A stretch of 64,000 nucleotides of DNA, from assembly GCA_016648135.1 (NCBI GenBank), contig JADDOH010001981.1, forward strand, positions 1 to 64,000, written 5' to 3'. Of this stretch, positions 21,900 through 33,040 are shown piece after piece (positions within the stretch are counted from its first letter, which is position 1; each line of letters starts with the position of its first letter). A model generated the notes under the pieces. That model worked only from the letters and a program-made list of their open reading frames with translations, did no database searches and had not been told where the DNA came from. The stretch is from Agrypnia vestita (lineage: Eukaryota; Arthropoda; Insecta; Trichoptera; Phryganeidae). A program made the translations under genes and the position numbers.

Positions 21900-22603
21900 G
21901 TTTATGAAAAGTAGTATCGGCGATAACTGTGAACGAATGCGTTGATGAACAATATCAGGTGACTTAAAGAATAACAAACATACCTCAAAGTCTCAAAGAT
22001 TATTATATATATTTTTTATATTACATTATTTTATTTTCTTTATTTTATTCTATTTTTAATCAAACGCTTACACAGTACTTGGTATAAAATAATAATAGAA
22101 CAATATTTCTCATCCCAAATTCAACCCAATATCCAAATTACAAATTTCTTCGGCTGCTCTGGCAACATGCATATATTTATTGTTTCAATGCAATGCGATT
22201 ATGTACAAATTGGCATGTGTCATGCACAGCGATTAGGTGTATGCAGTGCAAATGATGAACAGGTAAACAAAATGAAAAAAATAATTATTATTATTGAAAA
22301 AGAGTAACATGAACGTAGCAAATTTAAGGACGGATTTTGCGGTTGTTGTGCCTAAGTGGATTATCAAAAATAAAGAATTAATATAATGTGCGTTCTACTT
22401 ATGTGAACCTCTAGTACTATTGTCAAGAAAATTAATATTATGTAAGAGGGATTTTTTTTAATGATGTTGGTGTTTTAGGGTGTTATCCACATGAATATCA
22501 GCATCAATTTTAGGGTTAGTATAATACATAAAATTTGTACGACACATTCTTGTGATGGGAGAAAAATAACCCACATTATTAAGATAATGAATGACTCTAA
22601 ATA
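21900..22603. other. Non-coding stretch, no recognised feature
   Basis: AT-rich sequence between Helitron-like copy A and mariner copy 2. No coding frame or clear repeat. Confidence 0.5.
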
Positions 22604-23889
22604 TTAGGTCCTTACATATGAAATTGGCGTTTAGTATGGGAGGAACATAAAGCCGATTTTTTTTTATTATAATATATTTATTTAATCAAAGTATGTACCA
22701 TTGCTATCTATGCACTTTTGCCATCTCAAAGGTAGTTCATCGATTCCTTTACTAAAAAAACCATTCAGACGGGAATCAATAAAATCTTTGAAGGCGGTTT
22801 GGACTGCCCCATCGGAGTTGAATTTTTTCCTTTGCAAGAAGTTATCCAAATTTCGAAAAAAATGGTAATCTGTTGGGGCAAGGTCCGGAGAGTACGGTGG
22901 ATGTCTTAGACATTCCAATTGAAGCTCCTCTAATTTGGTAGCCGTCTGTTGTGCAGTGTGTGGTCTAGCGTTATCATGAAGCAGCAGTGGCCTAGAGCGA
23001 TTAACCAGCCTCGGTTGTTTAGCAGCTAGCTTTTCCATCATGGTTTGCAGTTGCTGACAATACACATCTGCCGTAATCGTCTGGCCAGATTTAAGAAAGC
23101 TGTAGTGAACGACACCAGCACTAGTCCACCAAACGCTCACAAGTAACTTTTTTGGAGTCAATTTTCGCTTGGGGCATGGTTTGGCTGTTTCGGCAGGGTT
23201 CAGCCATTGCGATGAGCGCTTCCGATTATCGTACAGGATCCACTTTTCATCACAGGTAATGATTCGATTTAAAATCCCTTCATTATTGTGCCGGTTGAGT
23301 AATGCAACGCAGCAGTCAACGCGCGTTTGTTGATTTGCTTCACTCAATTCGTGAGGTACCCACCTTTCAAGCTTTTTCACCATACCAATTTGCTTCAAGT
23401 GAATTAAAACAGTTTTATCACTAACACCGCAGCCTGCAGCTAACTCGAATGTGGTTTGCGATGGATCCGCTTCCACAATAGCCTTCAATTCTTCATTATC
23501 AACTTTGGTCTCCGGCCGTCCACGGGGCTTGTTCTGCAGGTCGAAATTTCCAGAACGAAAACGTTGGAACCAAAAACCCACTGTGTTTTCTTTTGCGGCA
23601 CCGTCGCCATACACATCATTAATCCTTCGAGCCGTTTCTGCAGCACTGGTGCCACGGTGGAACTCGTACTCGTAAATAACGCGATATTTCAAGTTTTTCA
23701 TTTTGTAAACTGAGTGACGCAAAGAAAAAAACAATTGAGGAAAAAACAAATAAATTATAATTTTCAAAACACAAATACATGAGTAAATAGCTGTATAAAT
23801 TTGGATTTTGAATTCCTAACCAAAGAGAAGATATTTGAGATCAAATTTGCCAGTACGGCAAAACGCCAATTTCATATGTAAGGACCTAA
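22604..23889 (-). mobile_element. mariner copy 2, structurally complete (1286 bp)
   Basis: Perfect 29-bp TIRs start TTAGGTCCTTACATATGAAA at 22604 and end with the complement at 23889, each flanked by TA (22602-22603, 23890-23891). The single ORF lies on the - strand between short UTRs. Length, TIR size, TA duplication and ORF layout are all typical of a full-length mariner. Copies 1 (15465) and 3 (56076) are degraded relatives. Confidence 0.95.
22682..23701 (-). CDS. mariner transposase, apparently intact (339 aa)
   Basis: Catalyses cut-and-paste transposition at TA sites. I chose the ATG at 23699-23701 (protein MKNLKYRVIYEYEF), which gives 339 aa, close to the ~345 aa usual for mariner. An upstream in-frame ATG would add 22 hydrophobic residues not expected in the family. 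The N-terminal ~115 residues carry two helix-turn-helix regions (TSAAETARRIN; FQRF-x-SGNFDLQNKPRGRP; ELAAGCGVSDKTVLIHL), then WVPHEL. The catalytic triad is visible: TCDEKW (first D), LLHDNARPHTA (second D) and YSPDLAPTDYHFF (third D, the DD34D arrangement). It ends RWQKCIDSNGTYFD. The sequence is closest in pattern to SETMAR-type (cecropia/mellifera-group) mariners. No stop or frameshift; activity is untested. Confidence 0.93.
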   Translation of the reverse strand: MKNLKYRVIYEYEFHRGTSAAETARRINDVYGDGAAKENTVGFWFQRFRSGNFDLQNKPRGRPETKVDNEELKAIVEADPSQTTFELAAGCGVSDKTVLIHLKQIGMVKKLERWVPHELSEANQQTRVDCCVALLNRHNNEGILNRIITCDEKWILYDNRKRSSQWLNPAETAKPCPKRKLTPKKLLVSVWWTSAGVVHYSFLKSGQTITADVYCQQLQTMMEKLAAKQPRLVNRSRPLLLHDNARPHTAQQTATKLEELQLECLRHPPYSPDLAPTDYHFFRNLDNFLQRKKFNSDGAVQTAFKDFIDSRLNGFFSKGIDELPLRWQKCIDSNGTYFD

Positions 23890-23891
23890 TA

Positions 23892-25059
23892 TTTCCGTTT
23901 TTCTTTTATACGGGATTCAATATGCAAGTTTATATCAGATAAAGAAAGAGGATCCATTGGACGAAGTTAAGCGAAAAGGGTCCAATCCATATTAGTCTCT
24001 TTAGAGATATTGACGTTTGAGGTTTATAAGATATTTCTGCATTGGTATTCGTTTTAAAATTAAGAGAAAGAATGATTTTTTGTGTAGAATATTAATACTT
24101 TTTTTATGTTCACAATATACTTAGGCGTATTTTCCGAGATATCTATATGAAAATTTATTTGATTGGTTATGTTGAAAAAAGTTAACCTGCAGTACATGTG
24201 GTTAGGTTCTAAGGGTGTTGTAAATTATAAATATTTGTTGACTGACTGGTTCTTTATTATAGACCGATAGTATCGATATCAAGCATCAGTTTGTGGATTG
24301 GATCCTTTTCGTGTAACAATGTCCCATTACACTTTATGGTATAACTAGACGTATGAATGTATGTCAGCACAGGATTATCTGATGAGTTAGGATTTGTGCT
24401 GACTCCTGTGGAATCCAGTGCGCAGTAAAACATCTTTATTGCTCCAAGATGATAGGAATAGATTTATCTGCTATTCAGAAAGACCATTTAGTTCGATTTC
24501 ACCGATTCAGATGGCCGTCCGCTTGGTGGCGAAAGTCATATGTCTACCCATACAGATACTACGCTAGTTATGGTTCATTTTATTGAAAGTAAATCTTTCA
24601 CAATTGAATATTGTTATGGTTTCTTTACTCTTGTATTTTATAAGAATCAGGTTTATTATGTATTTATTAAATTAACAAATATTGTGAGCTTAATATGTAA
24701 GAGTATGCAGAGACACAAGGCGCTAATGGTTGGAATATATAAAATAGTTAATTCATTAGCGGTTGAATATGATTTTTTATTGTTTTATATTTTATATTTA
24801 TAATGAATACTTTTATTTAATTTCCTACAGCGAATAGTTCATATTCTTAATAAAAGATGAAGCTGTGATCCGCCAAAAATGACGATACTTTTTCACACCG
24901 GTTCTTAAAGAATAAGTTTTTACTTATTTATAGCCGACATCCATGAAATAGTAATAACGACTTGTATCAAAACATTTGAATATTTTTTAATATTTCCCCT
25001 GCCGGCGGTTCGGCGGAACATGAAATAGTTCGCGACTTTGCTAAGTCCTATATGTACTG
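23892..25059. other. Non-coding stretch with a small inverted-repeat pair
   Basis: AAGCGAAAAGGGTCCAATCC at about 23971-23990 is complementary to GGATTGGATCCTTTTCGTG near 24296-24315, suggesting the ends of a ~350-bp element. The 87-codon frame at 24540-24803 shows no recognisable domain. Otherwise nothing. Confidence 0.4.
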
Positions 25060-25140
25060 TATTTTTGACGGGTAAAGCAGACTCAGCAATGGCAACGCCT
25101 TCGGATTTGCTGGCCCTGGGTTCAAGCCCCATCTTCGGCC
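25060..25140 (+). repeat. tRNA-like SINE head (B box visible)
   Basis: CAGCAATGGCAACGCC resembles an A box and GGGTTCAAGCCCC matches the Pol III B box, with suitable spacing. No full cloverleaf was worked out, so a tRNA-derived SINE or tRNA relic is likelier than a functional tRNA. Confidence 0.35.
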
Positions 25141-25344
25141 GTTTAATTTGCTTTTTAGAGCTGTGAATTTGAAAGAAATTACGGTCGTTACACGAAGTTA
25201 CTGGGACAAATAGACGGATGAACGAACGGACAAACAATGAAATTATTATTTTGATGTTTAATTACCCATATTTGCCATATTAGAAAGGCGCAAAAACTCA
25301 ATCTGTGTACCGAAAATATAATAGTAAATATTGATAAATACCAT

Positions 25345-26115
25345 ACACAGACCTAGTGTATAATACTTTACAGGTAGATTTCTACCTAAATATTTCTGAA
25401 TTATTTTCAGTTAAAAGTTGGACTATCATTAAAATAACTCATATCGAATACTGAAAATTCTTTCGCTATAATACAAGTTAATAAAATTAATAACTTGCCA
25501 AAAAATTCTAACTCAAATTAGTTAGTATTAATAAAATGTATATATCTTGGTTTCCAAAACAATGTTTTTTTATAAAATTAAGTCAGTGTCAAAAAAGCAA
25601 AAAAAACATGTTGAGTACCTCGAAGCTAGTAGTAAAAATTTTGGCGGAGTTTTCTTCTCTTAATTTTGAAAAAAAATCTTATTTTCACATTACGGTACGG
25701 AAATAAAGGACATCATTTTTTTTTCCAATACTTCTGTCTCACCTTTTGTAAAATATTAAACTATTAGGACAGTAATTTTTATCGAATATTAATTATTATA
25801 TTGATACAGATCAAATAATATGATTGAAATTTGATAAATATAATTACTGTATGGTTTTTGGCATTAGATTTTACTTGTATTAAAGGGAATGAATTTTTAA
25901 TATTCCATATAAGTAACAACAGTGATAGTTCAACGTTTTACAGAAAATAAGTCAGAAATATTGAAAAAAAACAAAACACACTTTGATCGATGTCGCTTAT
26001 CTGTCTATCTGTCGAAATTTAACTCAAAATCAAACAAATATTTTATATTTAAAATTGAAGAACACTGACTCCTTTTTTTGAAAAAGTTTTTTCTAATAGC
26101 TACGAGACACCTTGT
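25345..26115. repeat. Foldback family B, diverged copy
   Basis: CTTTACAGGTAGATTTCTACC at ~25368 matches the arm of the better copy at 39325 (ACTTTACAGGTGGATTCCTG). AAATAAGTCAGAAATATTGA at ~25945 matches the other arm. The boundaries are approximate and the copy is degraded. Confidence 0.45.
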
Positions 26116-26239
26116 ATAAATATGGGTAACATGCATTGGAGACAGTTCTCACGACGTCTGTGACGCAATCACGCGTTTATCAGTCATATAATATTTTGAC
26201 AGCTCATACGGAGATGGGAAAAATCTAGTCAATCTAAAA

Positions 26240-26640
26240 AAACAACCGCCATTTTATCGTTCGGCCTTTTTCCCGCCGAGCCGCCCCCGGCGACGAAAAG
26301 CAGAAGCTCGGGACGCGCGCCAAGTCCCGAAAGTCACCGACTGAAATAAAAGCGAACGAATGTTATTTAATTTCGGCGGAGTGCAGGCAAAATCAACAGC
26401 GCAGGGCCGGAGCGACCGCCGCAGAACGGCAAACAAACACGCCAACGGCAAACACACAAAAATTCACCGCCGACAAATAATGGCAAATGGCGGCCGCCGG
26501 ATAATGGAATATGCAGGAAATTGATGTTTGCAGGTTTGCTCAGGGGGCGCCCGCGTCCACTTTTATTTGCCATCGGCTCGTTTTAATCAAGCCATCTTTG
26601 GGCGCCTTTCGGAAACAAATTGCGCCCAAATTCAATTTTT
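26240..26640. promoter_or_regulatory. GC/CpG-rich island, candidate cis-regulatory element
   Basis: About 400 bp with many CpG and GGC/GCC motifs (CGCCGAGCCGCCCCCGGCGA; GGCGGCCGCCGG; GGGGGCGCCCGCG) in otherwise AT-rich DNA. It also contains homeodomain-type TAAT/TTTAT sites (TTTAATTTCGGCGG, CACTTTTATTTGCC, TCGTTTTAATCAAGCC). It is not bounded by clear splice sites in a conserved frame, and open frames here exist on both strands as expected from GC richness alone. The composition suggests conserved regulatory DNA or an unannotated promoter. No TSS can be proved. Confidence 0.4.
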
Positions 26641-27974
26641 TATTTATTTATTAGATATTAATTGATTTCAATCTGATTTTGAAATAGACGAAACATTTTT
26701 TATTTGTAATAATAAATGTTTTACGTGCTACCTTTCTATGAAAGCAAAACTGCTCGTGTTTATAGAGGAAGTTCGTTTACAGTGTGATATAATCAAATCA
26801 AATTTTAGAAGTACAAATGAAATGTGTAATTGAAGTGAATAAAATAAAATGTACTTTAAAGAAATACAAATGAAATAATAATGGAGTATTCTGTAATAGA
26901 TAAATTGAAGAAAGTAATGAATAGTATCTGTTATTGCATATATTAATAATAATAAACTTGTATATACAGGTTTATTCAATGTACATACATTCGATGTGGA
27001 TTATAATTTTTTTAAATGATATTGTTCTGCAATATGTAATAGAACATCACAATCACAATACCCTCCAATTTAAAGACGAGAAATGATCTCTCGTTTAAAT
27101 TGGGTACTTAGCCATATCCATAATCAATACATTTGTAGTATGATTTTCTTGTCAATGGAATTAAAAGTAAAATAATAATTTAAAAACATACAAATTAAGT
27201 TATTTTAAATAAATTTTTGCATTTTGTAGAAGATAAATCAAGAATATTAACAAAAAAAGCAAACATTGACGTCGCTTAACTCCATAAGCATCGATATCAA
27301 GACTTTAATGTTTCAATATTTTGGACTAATTATTGTACTTATAATTTGGAATAATAATTTGGACTAATATTGTACTTGTAAGATATGGCTTTATTAAAAC
27401 ATGTTTATATATTTTTTTCGATTTTTAAGATCTAATAAGGATGATTGGTCGTCACCAACATGTGTGACTCAAAGGTATGTGGGATTCGTTACAAAATATT
27501 CAGTTGATATTCAATAAATATTTTATTTATAAAGATTTCTTTATATTTCTTTTATCCGTCTCCAAATCGTTGATAACTTAAATAAATGCATTTTTCTGTA
27601 AAGAAAAATTTCCGAGTTTGTATCACATCACTAGTAACCAATTATACCTATTTTATAAACTTTTCATTTGAACCATTTCATTTTTCTTTAATATTGTAGA
27701 ACTAAGTTCTAACTCTGCATAGCTTCATAATAAAAAAGATTTTCAATGATAATTTCATTTAAATAATACATGTTTAATTTAAAATAAACCAGTTTTTAGT
27801 GTACAGGGTGATTATTCACCGAAATACGATCACAATTGCCAATCATATTTACAATCGAACAGCAATAGAACAATCACAATAAAAAAAAAAAGTTAATGTT
27901 TGTACGCTAATTGTTATAAACAATATTTTGCTGGACGCCATCACAAGTTTGTATTTAAATAGTAAGTAAGTTGA
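26641..27974. other. Non-coding stretch, no recognised feature
   Basis: Strongly AT-rich; no coding frame, tandem array or recognisable element. Confidence 0.55.
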
Positions 27975-28165
27975 GTAACTTGTTGGTATTGTGGTTAAGA
28001 CACTCGCCACGTGATCCAAAGGTCGCGGGTTAGAACCTCACTCCAGACTAACAAGTTAGTCCTTTTTTCATAGTACAAGCGTTAAGCTTAGTTTGAAAAT
28101 AGTAAGAATATTGATGTGACACGTATTCCGTGTTTGCATCTCTATTTTTTTTTTTTAAATGTATC
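27975..28165 (+). repeat. tRNA-derived SINE (family S1), copy 1
   Basis: The tRNA-like head is TTGTGGTTAAGACACTCGCC (A-box region) followed by GGTCGCGGGTTAGAACCTC (B-box region). The body, AACAAGTTAGTCCTTTTTTC..ATAGTACAAGCG, also occurs at 61660 (+) and, reversed, at 47270-47400. A poly(T)-rich tail follows. Confidence 0.6.
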
Positions 28166-29508
28166 TTTTTTTCTCAAAGTGCGTTAGGCCATCTGGCAAA
28201 TCTCAACCCGGTTAAATTATTTACCTAAGATGACAGGTAAAGGTGGTTTTTTATTGTTAATCAGACGCTATGAAGTATTGAAACAAGAGGTGCCTCTGTA
28301 ATTTTAAACCTGCAAATTGCGACTCTTTGAGATAAAGGTAACCAAAGAGGAGCATACCTCTTCTCATCATCTCAGCTCTTGTGTTCATACATTCCACAAT
28401 TATCCATATGCAATAGAGTGCTTCAAAAATAAATGAAATTTTAAACAATTTTTTTTTACTTTGGGGCACCCTTTCATATATTTTTATATGTCTAAAAACT
28501 TACACAGTATTTTTTTCAGATTTATGAAGAATTTTTAGGTCGCTACCATCTATCAAAGAGTTGGGCTTAACTAAAAAATATGAGAAAATTAACTGTATAA
28601 AATTCTTTTAAACAATTTTTGACGAAAATTTGGTTAAACTTTAGATAAAAATCAATGAAATAATGAGGTTCGTGAAACATTTAAAAATATATATAATTAA
28701 AAGGAATAATTATTATTTAAGATGATGACAACGTGAGCTGTTAGGAAATTTTCGTCAATAATCTTTAACCGCCATGAATGTATATTGCTTCTGTCCTTCA
28801 TCGATCAAGAGAAGACGGTTGTCTTCAGACTATCGATGACTTTTCCATGAGCATTCTCTTCTCTCAATTTTCAACTTTCGTAAAATATATAAAAGTCAAA
28901 GTTTTATTTTAGTCATCATCATTCTTCCATGTCTTAACATTTTAAGTCAAAAAAGCACAAAAAACGGTGAAAAAAAAAATTTTTTTTAAAGCACCCTAAT
29001 ATACAAGGTGAACAATAGAGGCATTACGCTAATACTGCTTAACACCTTTTCTAATATCAAACCATGGTGTAAATGATCCATTGATTCTCACGCAGTACTT
29101 CCATAGATATGCACTAGCGTGTGTAAATTTACTATTCTTCCATAATCTTCGTCTTATAATAGATATATAATAATAGATACGTGTGACATGTATAAATGGC
29201 TTCGTATCTGAAAATGCTAAATCTTTTGCATTACTTTAGGTACAGCCTATTGATTTCTCAGTACAGAATAAACACAATTTCTCCGCGGAGATAATCTTTA
29301 TTACATTCAGAAAGTTTGTTGCTGACTTTATGTGTTCGGCTACACAACTCTACGAGCTTAATCCCAGAGCCACTAAACTTGGCTTTCTGTCTAACAGGAG
29401 GATCGTACATAAGGTTTTGTTTTGAAGGTTTAAAGAATAAAAACTCATTACATACCTCAAACACATATACAAGTATCTTACTACCCACTATTTTTTAAAC
29501 ATATAAAC
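28166..29508. other. Non-coding stretch, no recognised feature
   Basis: AT-rich. Short open frames lack any domain, and no arrays were found. Confidence 0.5.
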
Positions 29509-29930
29509 AGGGTGTAACATAGCTGGGCCACAATACTTTATTAAAATTAAAATTCTCATGAATTGAATTTGTAAGAGGTATATTATCTCAGGTATCCCGC
29601 GTCAGTTGGTCCTGATTTTGCACACAACAACAACAACAACACCGGGCTCAATATATTGCAAGAAACTCAAGTTTCCCCATAGTCACACTATATTATACCT
29701 TAAATTAACACACCTATTAAAAACCCATTAGAGCAGAAAATTTTCCCAAGCCTTCCATTTACAGACAGAATTACGAAAAACCACACAAGAGGTAAGTGAC
29801 CTTTAATCTATATAATACTATTAATATAGATTAAAAGTCACTTAACACTGAACTGCCGGTCTAAAAAGACGTGTTCCATGATTATTTTGGAGCGACACTT
29901 CAATGACAGGTTATCCCACCCCCTTCTCTG
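29509..29930. other. Repeat debris: foldback-B-like end and a 25-bp-arm hairpin
   Basis: ACAGGGTGTAACATAGCTGG at ~29509 resembles the family B end at 39325 (ACAGGATATAACAGAGCTAG). TAAGTGACCTTTAATCTATA at ~29793 pairs with TATAGATTAAAAGTCACTTA at ~29826. A (CAA)n run lies at 29626-29641. Confidence 0.5.
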
Positions 29931-29975
29931 AAGATGAGTAGCGCGATCTGCTCGAAACATCGGGAGTACGAAGGT
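29915..29975 (+). ncRNA. Hammerhead-ribozyme-like motif (PLE terminus)
   Basis: CTGAAGATGAG at 29928-29938, then GCGCGATCTGCTC and GAAAC at 29954-29958. The GAG..CTC segment can pair as stem II. This matches CUGANGA..GAAA and the style of PLE ends. No PLE coding sequence is adjacent. Confidence 0.4.
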
Positions 29976-30931
29976 CCTTTTCAAGACCAACACATTTTTA
30001 ATGTAAACTTAAGCATTTGTACTGTTTTTTTTAAATTAATTTAACTATTTTAAATGACTCGAATAAAAACAATTAGTGAAACATTAGTAATTATTTTTCT
30101 TTTAATATTGTAGTATTTATAAGTATGTACTGGGGATCTGCCTTAACTCTCACCCTCTACAGACATCCCTTTTTATATCACATAGTTTTATATAAATAAA
30201 TATTATATTATCATATCTTTATCGTTTTAATTCAATGATTATTTATTATCTTATCGGGGGTGCATTAAAAAGATATAATAATATATCTGAACCATAATAT
30301 ATCCAAACCATCCCTTATTTCGGGTATTGGCATAAATCCTTAATATTCAGTGTAATTCTATATTACAAATGTCGAATGTTTACGAATAAGATTCGATATT
30401 TATTCAACAAATCGATTTCGACATACAATATCTGATGCCCCATCAATTCGAGGGTTAGCAATTGATCCTCAGTAATGCATAATCCATCAGGCAACACATT
30501 AAAACAATCCATTATTAAAAGCTTTATTACGTGAACGTACACAAAGATTATTGTTATAATAATTCATTTTGAATAATAAATGTATAATATTTACACACAT
30601 TTTATTCATTCGCGTACTTCACACATAAAGTTTTTAGCATCATTCGATGTATAACTATTAGTCTATCACGCTAGAAGCTCTCAAAATGAAATATAAAATT
30701 ACTGAAATTCGCTTGTGTGCAAAATATCTATAAAAACCTGAAATGTATTCTTTTAAAGAATAAAGTAACAAAATAAATAAATAAATATTCTGAGTAAAAG
30801 AATAAAATGTTAAAATAAATATAAATATAATACTGAAACTGATACTGATAAATAATATAATACTGAAATCAAATTTATTAATCAATTAGAAAGACATACA
30901 GAATAATCAAATCAACGAAATAATATTTGGC
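29976..30931. other. Non-coding stretch, no recognised feature
   Basis: AT-rich sequence with simple ATATAA runs; nothing coding. Confidence 0.5.
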
Positions 30932-31008
30932 TGCTACCGGGATTCGAACCACGGATCCTCCTCCTATCCGGAGCAGGCGCGTTATCCGATTACGCCCTTG
31001 CGGCCTCT
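30932..31008 (-). pseudogene. tRNA-like sequence (Arg-like), probably a pseudogene or SINE head
   Basis: The - strand contains GGCGTAATCGGATAACGCG (A-box-like) and GTGGTTCGAATCCC (B box) about 40 nt apart, flanked by GGCCGCA and AGCAGCC, which pair only partly as an acceptor stem. The central CTCCGGAT resembles a tRNA-Arg anticodon region. Mismatches in the anticodon and T stems argue against a functional tRNA. Confidence 0.45.
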
Positions 31009-31777
31009 TACATTTCCGTGAATGTATCGACCATATCTGTAAGTCTCATTTATAATTGATTAACATTTATTATCCATTTTAAGAGCAGTACACTTTTTCT
31101 GGTACGGTAGGCACAAATTACTATCTGTCTATCTGTCCCCGTAGTTTTGTGTAACGTCTGTAACTTCATTTATATTTTTTTCTTTATTTATTTTTTGTTA
31201 TAAATAAATAAATACTTATTCTTTAGGAAACGGTATATAAAAGTATCGTCATTTTTGACAGATTTACATCTAGTTATTATTATTATAACATTGATTTACC
31301 ATGCAATTATTTGCCAGTATTTTAGAAGTAAACACTAGAAGTTTTTCTTAAATAAAATAAAATAATAGAAAATTTAAATAGGTAGGAAAAAAATCCCTTC
31401 GCAACTAGCATGGATTTCCTGATATCCGGGCTTTCAAATTAAAAATATATTATTTTTGTATTAAATATTCACTACAATATACTGTGAGTACTCATTTTGT
31501 ATTTTAACAGGATCACATTTACATATTCTTACAATGAAATTTTAATTCATATTTTTGGCAACAAAGTTGGGTCAGTTTTGATTGTACATCATTATGACGT
31601 AATAAAATATTCATTTTGTTAATTTTCACTCATTGAAAATTTTGCAATATGGATATGCTAACCATATTGTTGAAACACGTATCATGTTACACGCTTTTTT
31701 AATTAATGGATATTTATATGTAAATATTAATTATCTTCATTTGGTTGGGCAACTTTGTAGATTGACATTTTAAAATG
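31009..31777. other. Non-coding stretch, no recognised feature
   Basis: AT-rich; no coding frame or element recognised. Confidence 0.5.
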
Positions 31778-32121
31778 AATTTTATTATTTGTTTTAACCT
31801 ACTTATATTTGATTAATTACACATCCATGTTTCGGAAAAACCTTTCCATCGTCAGGGTGTCTTATATATGTCAAAATATCAAAATCAATAATGTCTTTTG
31901 TTTTGGTTTTCTAAATTATTTAAAAAATTACTTTAAATATTATTTAAAATAATTTTTATCATATATTTTTTAAATAATTTATTAAACTAAAACAAAAGAC
32001 ATTATTCATTTTGATATTTTGACATATATAAAACACCCTGACGATGGAAAGCTTCTTTCGAAACATGTAGGTGTAATTAATCAAATATAAGTAGATTAAA
32101 ACAAATAATATAATTAATTTT
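31778..32121. repeat. PLE-like head-to-head terminal repeats with two hammerhead-like cores
   Basis: Inverted arms: TTTTAACCTACTTATATTTG on the left against CAAATATAAGTAGATTAAAA on the right. The - strand left arm and + strand right arm each read CTGACGATGGAAAG, ~10 nt, then CGAAACATG (around 31831-31858 and 32038-32067). The spacer is AT-rich with no ORF. The same terminus occurs singly at 48700-48870. Confidence 0.75.
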
Positions 32122-32239
32122 GAAAATATTAAATTGATATAAAATAAATATTAAATAAATATATCGCTGTGAGAATTACGATAAGGTACGTAAGTTTCAT
32201 GATGGCTGAGCAATAATAATTTGATTATATCAGAAATAT

Positions 32240-32490
32240 TTGTCTTCTTCTTTTTCTACCTCTTATGCTAATGGTCGGGGTTCCTGCACCGCATAAGTTC
32301 TATTTTTTCCTATCTCGGGCTCCGCTCTCCACGTCAGCCCAATTTAGTTGCAACCTCGCTTTGCAGTAGTCCTCCAACTGTTTTAGCCAGCTCCTCCCTT
32401 GGTCTTCTGCCTTCTGGTCTTGCCTGGAATATCCGCTTTGGTAGTCTATCCACCAGCATCTGCAAGATATGTCCCAGAAATATTGTAATG
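32240..32490 (-). pseudogene. LINE ORF2 C-terminal fragment
   Basis: The - strand reads FLGHILQM..DRLPKRIFQARPEGRRPR; one frame-shift later it continues SWLKQLEDYCKARLQL, then NWADVESGARDRKK. This is the GH-x-x-RM / GRRxRGR / W-x-D-x-x ... ARDRxxW tail of insect non-LTR retrotransposon ORFs. The RT core is absent and there is one frameshift. Confidence 0.65.
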
Positions 32491-32889
32491 GAAAAATATT
32501 TCTGGAGTATTTATTATTGATTTATAACTACGCCCGTCCCGAGATCGGATAGAGAAGTACGCATGAATTTTTGATGTCAGATAAAATGAATAATTTCAAA
32601 CGCTTACTCCATAAAACGTATTAACTGACGTATCAACGATATACGCATTGTTATAAAGAATAGTGAAAGAATGTCGTTTCCTATTGCATTTGAAATCCTG
32701 TGCACCAGACGCGTAAAGGATGAAGGCCCCAGGGCAATATGCCATAAAAATGGCCGACTTTAGCGCTTTTGGCGCGACTTTACGAGATAATTCAAAACCG
32801 ATTATCTGAATTATATTCCAGGCGTACTTCTTAGTTTCAAAGCTTGCAGTATTGTACAGCAGCTATCTTCCCGTAAATTTTTTAAAATA
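32491..32889. other. Non-coding stretch, no recognised feature
   Basis: No coding frame or element recognised. Confidence 0.5.
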
Positions 32890-33040
32890 TTCCCGATGAA
32901 TTAAGATAAATTATAGAATTCTCACAGAGACGAAGCTATGAATGTGAGAAACGTGTACGGATGTATTTTTATACAATGGCCCAGGGCTTAAAACCTGTAT
33001 AAGCTAGCTTAAGTGATCACTCTCTTAACTTTTTCCGCTG
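32890..33040 (-). repeat. Dispersed repeat family A, partial copy (reverse orientation)
   Basis: AATTAAGATAAATTATAGAA, CACAGAGACGAAGCTATGAA and GGCCCAGGGCTTA match, in reverse, the end of the 35865 and 51205 copies, and in the same direction the copy at 59775. Confidence 0.65.

Noticed and set aside
26254..26573. Overlapping - frames in the GC-rich island
   Set aside because: GC-rich sequence is stop-poor in several frames; no conserved motif or splice context supports coding.
30932..31008. Functional tRNA gene
   Set aside because: A and B boxes are recognisable, but the acceptor, anticodon and T stems contain mismatches; called tRNA-like only.
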